The notes under the pieces are model-generated. The model was not told where the DNA came from, made no database searches, and was given only the letters and a program-made list of their open reading frames with translations. From Parachlamydiales bacterium (lineage in GTDB: Bacteria > Chlamydiota > Chlamydiia > Chlamydiales > JAJFMK01), in NCBI GenBank assembly GCA_020050175.1, contig JAGVKY010000081.1, forward strand, positions 1-8,153: a stretch of DNA of 8,153 nucleotides. Reading direction: 5' to 3'. Each line of letters begins with the position of its first letter. Within the stretch, counting starts at the first letter, position 1. Shown here in pieces: positions 1-5,766 of this stretch. A program made the position numbers and the translations under genes.

Positions 1-2
1 AA

Positions 3-167
3 GCACGGCAGCTCGCCCCGATCTCCTATTCTGCCGTCGTGTTCTCTGGGATCTATGAGTGGCTGATCTGGGGTGTCGTCCCACAGCCGATCTTCTACAT
101 CGGACTTGTCCTCATCGTCGCCTCGGGGCTGTGGATCGTCTTCGAAAGCCGCCCTACTAAAATATAG
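3..167 (+). CDS. EamA/DMT-type transporter, C-terminal fragment
   Basis: An open frame enters from the left edge and ends at TAG 165-167, giving 54 codons. It contains two hydrophobic segments joined by a short loop: the first around ISYSAVVFSGIYEWLIWG, the second around FYIGLVLIVASGLWIVFE. The APISYSAVVFSGIYEWL stretch is typical of the last helix pair of EamA-domain members of the drug/metabolite transporter superfamily, inner-membrane exporters of metabolites or amino acids. Substrate cannot be read from this fragment. The final residues (SRPTKI) are the expected short cytoplasmic tail, so the 3' end looks intact. Base composition is clearly GC-richer than the genes to the right, with many C- or G-ending codons, which may mean different ancestry. 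The following gene has its own promoter, so co-transcription is not required. Confidence 0.72.
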   Translation, partial: ARQLAPISYSAVVFSGIYEWLIWGVVPQPIFYIGLVLIVASGLWIVFESRPTKI

Positions 168-185
168 GGTGCCGACTTTGTTGTT

Positions 186-215
186 TTGACATCAAAACGC
201 ATTGGCGATTATCGT
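186..215 (+). promoter_or_regulatory. Promoter of the YbjT-like gene (-35 TTGACA, -10 TATCGT)
   Basis: A perfect TTGACA lies at 186-191, and TATCGT (4 of 6 matches to TATAAT) lies at 210-215 with an 18-bp spacer. The predicted start of transcription is near 222, leaving about 18 nt of leader before the ATG at 240. The TTG of this -35 box also opens a longer reading frame upstream of the gene. That extension is best explained as promoter sequence, not coding. Confidence 0.55.
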
Positions 216-239
216 TTTAATTTTGTGGGTACTGCTCTT

Positions 240-1676
240 ATGGCGAGAATTCTTGTGACTGGGGCAACTGGCTTCATCGGAAAAAGTCTTGTTTATCACC
301 TTTTAGAAAAGGGGCATGAAGTCTTTGCTCTTGTTCGGGTGAAGGGCACGGAATTCAAGATAAAAAACTCTTCGCATCTCAAACTGATATACGGAGATAT
401 CTGTTTCCCTAAAGAAATGGATCCCCTTCCTGAAGGGTTAGATGCTGCATACTATCTTGTCCATTCAATGGGAAGCTTAGTAGAAAATCTCGTTGAGGCA
501 GAAATCGAAGTCGCTAAGAACTTCGTTTCCCTTATGGAGAAAAATTCAGCTAAACAGATTATCTACCTTGGCGGGATTATTGAAAATGAACATCAGCTGT
601 CTCCCCATCTCTCTTCGCGACTTGCAGTAGAAAAGGTTCTTCTCTCAAGCGTTATTCCTTGTACAATCTTACGTGCGAGCCTCATCATTGGTTCTGGCAG
701 TGCCTCTTTCGAAATTATCCGAGATCTTTGCGAAAAGCTACCCTTCATGATCGCACCTAAATGGGTCAAGAGTTTTTGCCAGCCGATTGCAGTACGGGAT
801 GTTCTTTTTTATCTTGAAAACGTTTTACTTTTTGAAAAGACATATAATAAAGTCTTTGACATCGGCGGACCAGAGGCAATGACCTTCAAAGACGTGCTCC
901 AACGTTATGCCAGATATCGTGGATTGAAACGATTCATTATTGATGTACCCGTTCTCACGCCAAAATTGTCAAGCTATTGGCTTGTCTTGATTACACCAGT
1001 AAGGTACTTGCTCTGCAAATATCTTGTTGAAAGCATGAAACATTCGACCCGAAAGCTGAATTTGGCTATCGATGCGGTTTTGCCCCATCCTTGTCTCACC
1101 TACGAACAAGCACTTGAGCTGGCTTTCCAGAAAATCGGGCAAAATGAAGTGGTATCGACCTGGATAGACGCTTGGGACGTGAAAAAAGTGAATAAAGATC
1201 TCCAAAATTATATCGAAGTGCCTCTGGAGGGATGCTTAAAAGAAAAGCAAGAGGTACAAGCCAAGATCCCCATCGAAGTCTTACAAAATAGAGTTTGGGG
1301 CATTGGTGGAAATCAAGGATGGTATTCGTTGAATTGGGCCTGGAGACTTCGGGGCTTTTTCGACCAGCTGATTGGCGGAATAGGGATGAATCGAGGACGC
1401 CGTCATCCGACAGAACTTCAAGTAGGAGATACTATCGATTTTTGGAGGGTAATTCTCGCCGATGAGAAAAAAACTCATCTTATTCTCTATGCTGAGATGA
1501 AGCTTCCTGGGGAAGCCTGGCTAGAATTTGAAATTGATCGGAAAAAAATGACTCTACTGCAAACAGTGACATTCCGGCCTAAAGGATTTTGGGGAAGGAC
1601 ATATTGGTACCTTTTATTGCCGATCCATTGGATTATATTTAGAAACATGGCTCATTCAATCGCCCAAAAGCCATGA
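240..1676 (+). CDS. YbjT-like SDR oxidoreductase with C-terminal DUF2867
   Basis: A 478-aa protein, almost the same length as E. coli YbjT (about 476 aa), which it resembles in architecture. Residues 1-14 carry the nucleotide-binding Rossmann motif, VTGATGFIG with glycines G8, G11 and G14, typical of extended/atypical SDR (NAD(P)-binding) proteins. A YLGG strand and a SRLAVEKVL segment follow, then the region around SGSASFEIIR and QPIAVRDVLFYL that marks this subfamily. From about residue 353 (WGIGGNQGWY onward) to the end is a DUF2867 domain, rich in W, G and R. No signal peptide is seen; the protein is probably cytosolic or membrane-peripheral because the tail is hydrophobic (YWYLLLPIHWIIF). 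The true substrate of the family is unknown to me. I chose ATG 240 because the Rossmann fold begins at once after it; the longer frame from TTG 186 runs through a -35 box. It converges on tspO with 2 bp between stop codons. Confidence 0.88.
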   Translation: MARILVTGATGFIGKSLVYHLLEKGHEVFALVRVKGTEFKIKNSSHLKLIYGDICFPKEMDPLPEGLDAAYYLVHSMGSLVENLVEAEIEVAKNFVSLMEKNSAKQIIYLGGIIENEHQLSPHLSSRLAVEKVLLSSVIPCTILRASLIIGSGSASFEIIRDLCEKLPFMIAPKWVKSFCQPIAVRDVLFYLENVLLFEKTYNKVFDIGGPEAMTFKDVLQRYARYRGLKRFIIDVPVLTPKLSSYWLVLITPVRYLLCKYLVESMKHSTRKLNLAIDAVLPHPCLTYEQALELAFQKIGQNEVVSTWIDAWDVKKVNKDLQNYIEVPLEGCLKEKQEVQAKIPIEVLQNRVWGIGGNQGWYSLNWAWRLRGFFDQLIGGIGMNRGRRHPTELQVGDTIDFWRVILADEKKTHLILYAEMKLPGEAWLEFEIDRKKMTLLQTVTFRPKGFWGRTYWYLLLPIHWIIFRNMAHSIAQKP

Positions 1677-1678
1677 AC

Positions 1679-2173
1679 CTATCCGAAAGGTCTACTGTTA
1701 AGTATCCAGATAGCTCCATTCAATGTCGCCGCGTAGAGAGTCCAAAGAAAGTAGGGAGCAAAAATTATAGTGGCAGGGCGAGAGAGAGGCCAAAATATAT
1801 ACATTGCCCATCCTATCAAAACTAAAAGAATTAGGATATCACACAAGCCGAGAAAAGGGCTTCTCAAATAAAAGAAAAGATAAGACCAAAGGCCATTTAC
1901 CACGAGTTGAATCCAATAGATCGTCAAAGCTTTTGTTCTTATTTCCGAAGGAGGTTTGATATAGATTAACCAGCCTGCAATAGCGATCAGAAAGTAAAGA
2001 AGGGTCCAGACAGGTCCGAAAACCCAACCAGGCGGATTCCAGCTTGCCTTTTCAAGGGTCGGATACCAAGTCGACAAAGATGAAGCTGTGAAGGCTGCTC
2101 CTACGATCTGAATAACAATATTAAAGAGAAGAAAAAGACATAGATAAGCCCATTTCCACTTTTTAGTTTTCAT
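1679..2173 (-). CDS. tspO: TspO/MBR family tryptophan-rich sensory protein
   Basis: A 164-aa protein with five hydrophobic segments, the usual size and layout of bacterial TspO (translocator protein/peripheral benzodiazepine receptor family). Family residues are visible in order: WYPTL at 36-40, W45-N-P-P, WVFGPVWTLLY at 50-60, NGLWSYLFF at 93-101, and APYFLWTLYAATLN at 139-152 followed by WILN. The family binds porphyrins/tetrapyrroles and cholesterol-like ligands, sits in the outer membrane of some Gram-negatives, and is linked to stress and redox responses. A specific role here is inference. ATG is preceded by GGGG at about 8 nt, a modest ribosome site. It lies 27 bp after the permease stop on the same strand, so it is most likely the last gene of a hydrolase-permease-tspO operon. 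It ends 2 bp from the converging YbjT-like gene. Confidence 0.93.
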   Translation of the reverse strand: MKTKKWKWAYLCLFLLFNIVIQIVGAAFTASSLSTWYPTLEKASWNPPGWVFGPVWTLLYFLIAIAGWLIYIKPPSEIRTKALTIYWIQLVVNGLWSYLFFYLRSPFLGLCDILILLVLIGWAMYIFWPLSRPATIIFAPYFLWTLYAATLNGAIWILNSRPFG

Positions 2174-2200
2174 ACTTTAGCCCCATTGCAACCATGTAGT

Positions 2201-3547
2201 TCAGGAATGTTTGAGTTTGTACCAAATGATCGGCACAACAACGGCCGGTACTCCAAAATAGAAGGCCGGTCGCAAATTGGGCTCCAGCAGAACGATTAAG
2301 AGGGTCCCCACTTGCAACCAGATTGAAAGGTGCGTCAGGTACGGAAAGAAGGGCACTTTGTAGGTGAGTTTTGCCCCGGAATCTCTTATGTGTCTTCGGA
2401 AACGGAGCTGGGCCCAGCAGATCGAAATCCAACAGATCGTTCCTGTGAAGCCCGAGGTGGCTAGCAACATCGCGTAGAGCTTGTGCGCTGGGAAAAAACA
2501 GGCGCCTAGAAGTAATGTCCATACCGCAAGGATGGTCGCAAAGGTGGCATAAGTGGGAACGCCTTGCTTATTCACCTGCGTCAATAATTTAGGGCCCATT
2601 TTTCGCTGACAGAGCGCCAGGAGAGTACGGATTGTCGCGTAGAGTCCGCTATTGGAGCTGGAGAGCGATCCGGTGATGATCAGAAAGCTAAAGATGTGGG
2701 CCACATGGGTTAGTCCATACTTCTGCAGGGCAAGTGAAAAGGCGCTTCCTTGGACGCTCCCCTCTTGCCAAGGCAAAATGAGCACGAGAAGGAATGTAGG
2801 GATAACGTAGAGGCCGATGATGCGATAGGTTACTTTCTTTAGAGCTGCTGGAATCGCTTTCTTGGGGCTCTCCGATTCGGATGCGGTCAGTCCGATGATT
2901 TCCGATCCTTGGAAGTTGGCCATTAAAATGACCATGTTGATAAATAAGACCACTAAGCCGTTAGGAAATAATCCCCCTTCTCCCAGCAGATACTTGGTCC
3001 CGATCGGCGTGTGAGTTGTCGAACCGATCCAACCTAAAAAAATCAAGACAGCCAAAATGCAAAATCCAATAAGAAGAGCAATCTTGACGAGCGAAAGCCA
3101 AAACTCCAACTCTCCAAAGGTTTTGACATGGGAGAGGTTGATGAGTGAGATGATCGCCCCAAAAAAGAGCGACCAGATGCAAGGCGAGACTTCCGGAACG
3201 AAGTTATGCATGATTAGGCCGCCGGCGATGCATTCTGATGGTATATAGATAACCCAGTTAAACCAATAAGACCAGCCCACACCGCATGCCCATGAATTGG
3301 AGATGTGACGCGCTGCCGAATTGACAAATGAGCCTTGCGAGGGTGAAGCGACGGCCATTTCGGATAAACAAGCTAGCGTTAGATAGGAAATGAGACCGCC
3401 GAGAATATAGGCGAGGAACGCAGCGGGTCCCACTTGATTTAAGACATAGCCAGTGCCTAAAAAGTAGGAGGATCCAATGATGCCCCCTAAGGCAATTAGA
3501 CTGACGTGCCGGGTTTTAAGGCCGCGCTGCAGTTTAGGATACGCCAA
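2201..3547 (-). CDS. AAT-family (APC superfamily) amino acid permease
   Basis: A 448-aa, roughly 12-helix inner-membrane permease of the amino acid transporter family (LysP/GabP/RocE/AroP type), which takes up amino acids with protons. Family landmarks are present: LQRGLKTRH just before helix 1, GGIIGSSYFLGTG (about residues 21-33) in the unwound helix 1, SEMAVASPSQGSFVNSAARH, GWSYWFNWVIY, GSEIIGLTASESESPKKAIP, and SGLYATIRTLLALCQRKMGP. The usual GTGLF core of helix 1 reads GSSYF here, so substrate preference may differ from the textbook members; I cannot name the substrate. I chose TTG at 3545-3547. It is preceded by GGAG with a 6-nt spacer and puts seven residues before the LQRGLK motif, as usual. 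The frame stays open to 3619, but that stretch overlaps the hydrolase coding region. The chosen start overlaps the hydrolase 3' end by 14 bp, suggesting translational coupling. Confidence 0.92.
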   Translation of the reverse strand: MAYPKLQRGLKTRHVSLIALGGIIGSSYFLGTGYVLNQVGPAAFLAYILGGLISYLTLACLSEMAVASPSQGSFVNSAARHISNSWACGVGWSYWFNWVIYIPSECIAGGLIMHNFVPEVSPCIWSLFFGAIISLINLSHVKTFGELEFWLSLVKIALLIGFCILAVLIFLGWIGSTTHTPIGTKYLLGEGGLFPNGLVVLFINMVILMANFQGSEIIGLTASESESPKKAIPAALKKVTYRIIGLYVIPTFLLVLILPWQEGSVQGSAFSLALQKYGLTHVAHIFSFLIITGSLSSSNSGLYATIRTLLALCQRKMGPKLLTQVNKQGVPTYATFATILAVWTLLLGACFFPAHKLYAMLLATSGFTGTICWISICWAQLRFRRHIRDSGAKLTYKVPFFPYLTHLSIWLQVGTLLIVLLEPNLRPAFYFGVPAVVVPIIWYKLKHS

Positions 3548-4286
3548 ACACTTCTCCAAAGAAATCTTGCATCGAGCGCCATGCACGATGCAAAGCCCTC
3601 TCACTGTACATTGCCCCATTTTGGGGGTTATTGGCTAGTGGATTTGTAAATGCATGCATCGTGTTTCCATATAGATGAATCTGCCAATCGATTCCTGCTT
3701 TGGTCATTTCTTGTTGGACATTTTGGAGGTCGAGGGGGGTGACGAGTGGATCTTTCTCCCCTTGAAGGATCAGCAAACTCCCCTTTGCTTTGGGGCTTAG
3801 AGGAGCGGTCTTGGCTAGGCTGCCTTCCCGCTGATCGGCAAAAACTCCATGGAAACAGACTACCCCTTTGAGATCGACGCCGGAGCGGAGCAATTCATAG
3901 ACAGTAAGTCCCCCGAAACAAAAACCTATGGCCCCTATTTTGGCTGGATCCACTTGGGGTAGCTGGCTAACGCAGGCAAATGCAGCGCCAATCCGGGCTT
4001 GGAGCAGGGGCCTATCGAAGAAAAGAGGAAGCATATACTGGGCAGCTTCATCATCTGTAACCGAAGTACCATTTCCGTAGAGGTCGACCGCAAAGCCAAC
4101 GTAGCCTAGTTCCGCGAGCTCAACTGCCTTTTGCCGAGCAAAATCATCTTGGCCACGCCATGCGGGAGAGACCATGACTGCAGGCCGTTTGACCTTCACA
4201 CGGTCATCATAAGCCATAAATCCTAGACACTTAGTCTCACCATGAAAATAGGGAATCGTCACTGTATGCATAGTTGCATTCTGCAT
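3534..4286 (-). CDS. Dienelactone hydrolase family protein (alpha/beta hydrolase)
   Basis: A 250-aa cytosolic alpha/beta hydrolase of the dienelactone hydrolase (carboxymethylenebutenolidase) family. The Cys-Asp-His triad is visible: nucleophile in GFCFGG (C123 from the chosen start, the same number as in the classical Pseudomonas enzyme), Asp in GEKDPLV (about D179), and His in NTMHAFTNP (about H211). Other family signs are SPAWRGQDDFARQKAVELAELGYVGFAVDLYG near the N-terminus. The family hydrolyses lactones and esters; no catechol pathway genes are nearby, so the substrate is unknown. Start choice: ATG 4284-4286 or ATG 4269-4271 both fit the family length and neither has a clear Shine-Dalgarno. 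The frame remains open to a TTG at 4355, but those 23 codons are the reverse reading of a 62-bp repeat and promoter, so I exclude them. First gene of the operon with the permease and tspO. Confidence 0.9.
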   Translation of the reverse strand: MQNATMHTVTIPYFHGETKCLGFMAYDDRVKVKRPAVMVSPAWRGQDDFARQKAVELAELGYVGFAVDLYGNGTSVTDDEAAQYMLPLFFDRPLLQARIGAAFACVSQLPQVDPAKIGAIGFCFGGLTVYELLRSGVDLKGVVCFHGVFADQREGSLAKTAPLSPKAKGSLLILQGEKDPLVTPLDLQNVQQEMTKAGIDWQIHLYGNTMHAFTNPLANNPQNGAMYSERALHRAWRSMQDFFGEVFGVS

Positions 4287-4295
4287 AAAAGGGAC

Positions 4296-4357
4296 ATTAT
4301 GGTATACTAGATCGATTTCAGAAATTTCTCTATTTACCGCGGTAAAGTATAACAATT
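4296..4357 (+). repeat. 62-bp promoter/leader repeat, left copy (decayed)
   Basis: This copy matches 5754-5815 at 59 of 62 positions in the same orientation. It keeps the extended -10 (TGGTATACT) and the 14-bp palindrome TTTACCGCGGTAAA. However, the ATG of the right copy is ATT here, and the frame (ISEISLFTAVKYNN) hits TGA immediately after the repeat. No -35 is visible upstream in the plus direction. It therefore looks like an orphaned promoter plus N-terminus of the inhibitor-like gene at 5773, with no downstream body. Clear similarity ends abruptly at both sides. Confidence 0.88.
4333..4354 (-). promoter_or_regulatory. Candidate promoter and operator for the hydrolase-permease-tspO operon
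   Basis: Read on the minus strand, TGTTATACT (4354-4346) is an extended -10 box. Transcription would begin near 4339, inside the perfect palindrome TTTACCGCGGTAAA (4333-4346), and leave about 53 nt of leader before the hydrolase ATG at 4286. The palindrome touches the -10 and spans +1, an ideal place for a repressor. There is no recognisable -35. The operator role is inference; the motif positions are directly seen. Confidence 0.45.
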
Positions 4358-4715
4358 GAGAGAGAAAGTGGCCTTATGTGCACAAATAAGATCTGAGGAT
4401 ATGAATCAAAGAATGCAAGAAGCAGCTGAAAAGCCCGGCGAAAGAAGCAAAGACGAGAAGCAGTTGGCTCTTAAGAAGCCATCATATACTGCTTCCACTT
4501 GAAAGCTGGAGTTTTGCCTTAGCCAGAGGAGCATCTTTGCGTCAGACCCGCCCATCTCCTAGTTTCTCAATAGTAAGCTTAAGCGGGATCGGACGCAAAT
4601 CTATCTCCTCTGGCGCTCTCAAATTCTCCAGCTTTCAAGTGTCAGCAGTATATAATCCTGGGAACGTATTCCGCGCGGTAGAGCAAATGGAATTGCTGGA
4701 TTTTTTTGCAGTTTT
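4358..4715. other. Gene-free stretch between hydrolase operon and kinase-like gene
   Basis: About 360 bp without a credible gene on either strand. It holds a purine-rich segment (about 4380-4470), the large inverted repeat at 4481-4656, and a short GC palindrome CCGCGCGG near 4671-4678. A 33-codon frame (4401-4502) and a longer plus-strand frame opening with TTG at 4537 are present. The first has only a poorly spaced GAGG; the second runs into the kinase-like gene in another frame and its product shows no conserved features. I see no tRNA, rRNA or transposase remnant. Confidence 0.6.
4481..4656. repeat. 176-bp imperfect inverted repeat (long hairpin)
   Basis: Left arm 4481-4549 and right arm 4585-4656 are reverse complements at roughly 80 percent, with a loop of about 35 nt. 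The outer 31 bp pair with three mismatches (4481-4511 with 4626-4656, core CACTTGAAAGCTGGAG). Next come an internal loop, 10 bp of GCCAGAGGAG paired with CTCCTCTGGC (4522-4531 with 4605-4614), another small loop, and TTTGCGTC paired with GACGCAAA (4536-4543 with 4592-4599). Both ends carry TATACT pointing inward (4485-4490 plus, 4652-4647 minus). No target-site duplication is obvious. It may be a worn MITE, an inverted duplication, or the gene for a structured RNA. Confidence 0.8.
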
Positions 4716-4724
4716 TGTTACACT
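4716..4724 (+). promoter_or_regulatory. Extended -10 of the kinase-like gene; predicted leaderless start
   Basis: TGTTACACT (TG at 4716-4717, hexamer TACACT at 4719-4724) ends 6 bp before ATG 4731, so transcription is predicted to begin at or next to the A of the start codon. No Shine-Dalgarno lies upstream. TTGCTG at 4693-4698 is too far (20 bp) to be a good -35. The spacing is identical to that of the inhibitor-like gene at 5773. Confidence 0.45.
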
Positions 4725-4730
4725 CGGCAC

Positions 4731-5585
4731 ATGCGGAAAAACATGCTATTTTTCTTTCTTTTACTTCCTATTTTTTTCCATCTCGGCTGTGTCATTTACT
4801 TCCACTTTGGAGAAACCTTTAAACCCCGTCAGTTTGAACATGGATTTAAAAAATCTTACTCGACAGTGGTTGCAGGGCTCGATTATTCTCAATTGGATTC
4901 TGCCCTTTGTCAACGCTTCACTTATCTGGGGCGGGGGCTGCAGATGACAGCTTTCATTAGTGAGGATGGAAATTATGTCTTAAAATTTTTTCACCCTCGC
5001 ATTCCTTTAAAATCAAATTGGTATTTAAATTGGAAAAATTGGAAAAGGACCTATTCCTTGAAATGGATATCGACAAATTGGTTTCAGACCGGAAGACGCC
5101 TCGAAAAGATGTTTAACCGGCTCAAGATAGCCTACTCTGTCCTACGAGATGAAACCGGGCTCGTCTTTATTCATCTAGCTCCATCGGATCGAGTCAACCA
5201 TTTTGTCCATGTGATTGATAAGCAGGGGAAAGCACATCTCATGAATTTAAATCAGACTCCCTTTGTTCTTCAAAAAAAAGCCATGATTGCTTCAGATTAT
5301 CTCGATCAACTTGCAAATGAAAATAGGGTGGACGAGTTAAAAGAGGCTATAACATTAATTGAGCAACTTTTTGCAAAGCGTCTAAAGCTAGGAATCACAG
5401 ATCCCAATCAAAATATGGACATCAACTATGGGTTTGTCGATGGAAGGCCAATTCAAATCGATGTGGGTAGAATTCGCTCAGAGCCAATTTTATTAATTGA
5501 GCCAGAAGAAGAGCAAAAGCGGATATTAGATAATTTCCACAAATGGCTATCCAATCGCTACTCTGCTAAAGGATTGGAAAAATAA
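4731..5585 (+). CDS. Membrane-associated protein with kinase-like fold pattern, hypothetical
   Basis: A 284-aa protein I cannot assign to a named family. Residues 1-25 form a hydrophobic signal or anchor (LFFFLLLPIFFHLGC). C20 could be lipidated but H at -3 makes a poor lipobox. The body reads like a diverged protein/aminoglycoside-type kinase. A glycine-rich strand YLGRGLQMTAFI (65-76) leads to a lysine strand YVLKFFHP (K85). A later GITDPNQNMDINYGF segment (221-235) leads to GRPIQIDVGRI (238-248), where N232 and D244-V-G sit like the catalytic-loop Asn and the DFG Asp. The position expected for the catalytic base is Gln227, with D224 nearby, so it may be a pseudokinase or use a shifted base. 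A charged segment (EPEEEQKRILDNFHKWL) ends the protein. It has its own extended -10 and a strong terminator overlapping the stop codon, so it is likely monocistronic. ATG 4743 is an alternative start. The gene is certain enough; the kinase link is inference. Confidence 0.8.
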   Translation: MRKNMLFFFLLLPIFFHLGCVIYFHFGETFKPRQFEHGFKKSYSTVVAGLDYSQLDSALCQRFTYLGRGLQMTAFISEDGNYVLKFFHPRIPLKSNWYLNWKNWKRTYSLKWISTNWFQTGRRLEKMFNRLKIAYSVLRDETGLVFIHLAPSDRVNHFVHVIDKQGKAHLMNLNQTPFVLQKKAMIASDYLDQLANENRVDELKEAITLIEQLFAKRLKLGITDPNQNMDINYGFVDGRPIQIDVGRIRSEPILLIEPEEEQKRILDNFHKWLSNRYSAKGLEK

Positions 5586-5648
5586 GCAGGTTTGAGCCCA
5601 TCCCCCTTTGGGGGAGGGGCTCAAACCCCGCTTATTCGAATTTTTTTT
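5578..5648. terminator. Strong rho-independent terminator, probably bidirectional
   Basis: A hairpin at 5581-5636 pairs AATAAGC with GCTTATT, GGTTTGAGCCC with GGGCTCAAACC, and TCCCCC with GGGGGA around a 3-nt-scale loop, with only small mismatches between the blocks. On the plus strand it is followed by CGAA and eight T residues (5641-5648). Its left foot includes the stop codon of the kinase-like gene (TAA 5583-5585). On the minus strand the stem is followed by five T residues (5582-5578), so it could also stop leftward transcripts. Confidence 0.9.
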
Positions 5649-5737
5649 GTTCTGGATTAACCCTCTTTTGACCAAATCTGAGTTTATTTTGATCTTCGAC
5701 AGGAAATTTATGTGATTATTTATTGAAACTTGGCGGA

Positions 5738-5766
5738 TTGAAGAAAAGAGGAAATTATGGTATACT
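5738..5766 (+). promoter_or_regulatory. Promoter of the inhibitor-like gene; predicted leaderless start
   Basis: TTGAAG (5738-5743) and TATACT (5761-5766) are separated by exactly 17 bp, and TGG just upstream of TATACT makes an extended -10. Six bases (AGAGCG) separate the -10 from ATG 5773, so the predicted first transcribed base is the A of the start codon. The -10 is within the 62-bp repeat; the -35 lies outside it and is absent at the left copy. Confidence 0.65.

Noticed and set aside
186..239. TTG start 18 codons upstream for the YbjT-like protein.
   Set aside because: The TTG is the first part of a perfect -35 TTGACA, and the Rossmann motif starts right after ATG 240.
3602..3630. Small CCCCA/TGGGG hairpin in the hydrolase 3' part.
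   Set aside because: Only five base pairs, inside coding sequence, with no T-run; not a terminator.
4016..4035. 14-base match GAAGAAAAGAGGAA between the hydrolase gene and the sequence just before the right repeat (5740-5753).
   Set aside because: Purine-rich low-complexity match inside a conserved coding region; no extension beyond 14 bases, so likely chance.
4287..4355. N-terminal extension of the hydrolase (MLYFTAVNREIS...) resembling the start of a reverse frame at 5813.
   Set aside because: Both are reverse readings of the 62-bp repeat, and the palindrome gives FTAV on both strands. The extension precedes the family start and includes the predicted promoter.
4401..4502. 33-codon plus-strand frame (MNQRMQEAAEK...), charged peptide with a GAGG just upstream.
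   Set aside because: The GAGG is only 2 nt from ATG, and the frame ends inside the inverted repeat. No second line of support; kept only as a remote possibility.
4537..4947. 136-codon plus-strand frame with AGGAG five bases before TTG 4537.
   Set aside because: It lies in the inverted repeat and then in another frame of the kinase-like gene; Ser/Phe-rich low-information product. The ribosome-site match is probably chance.
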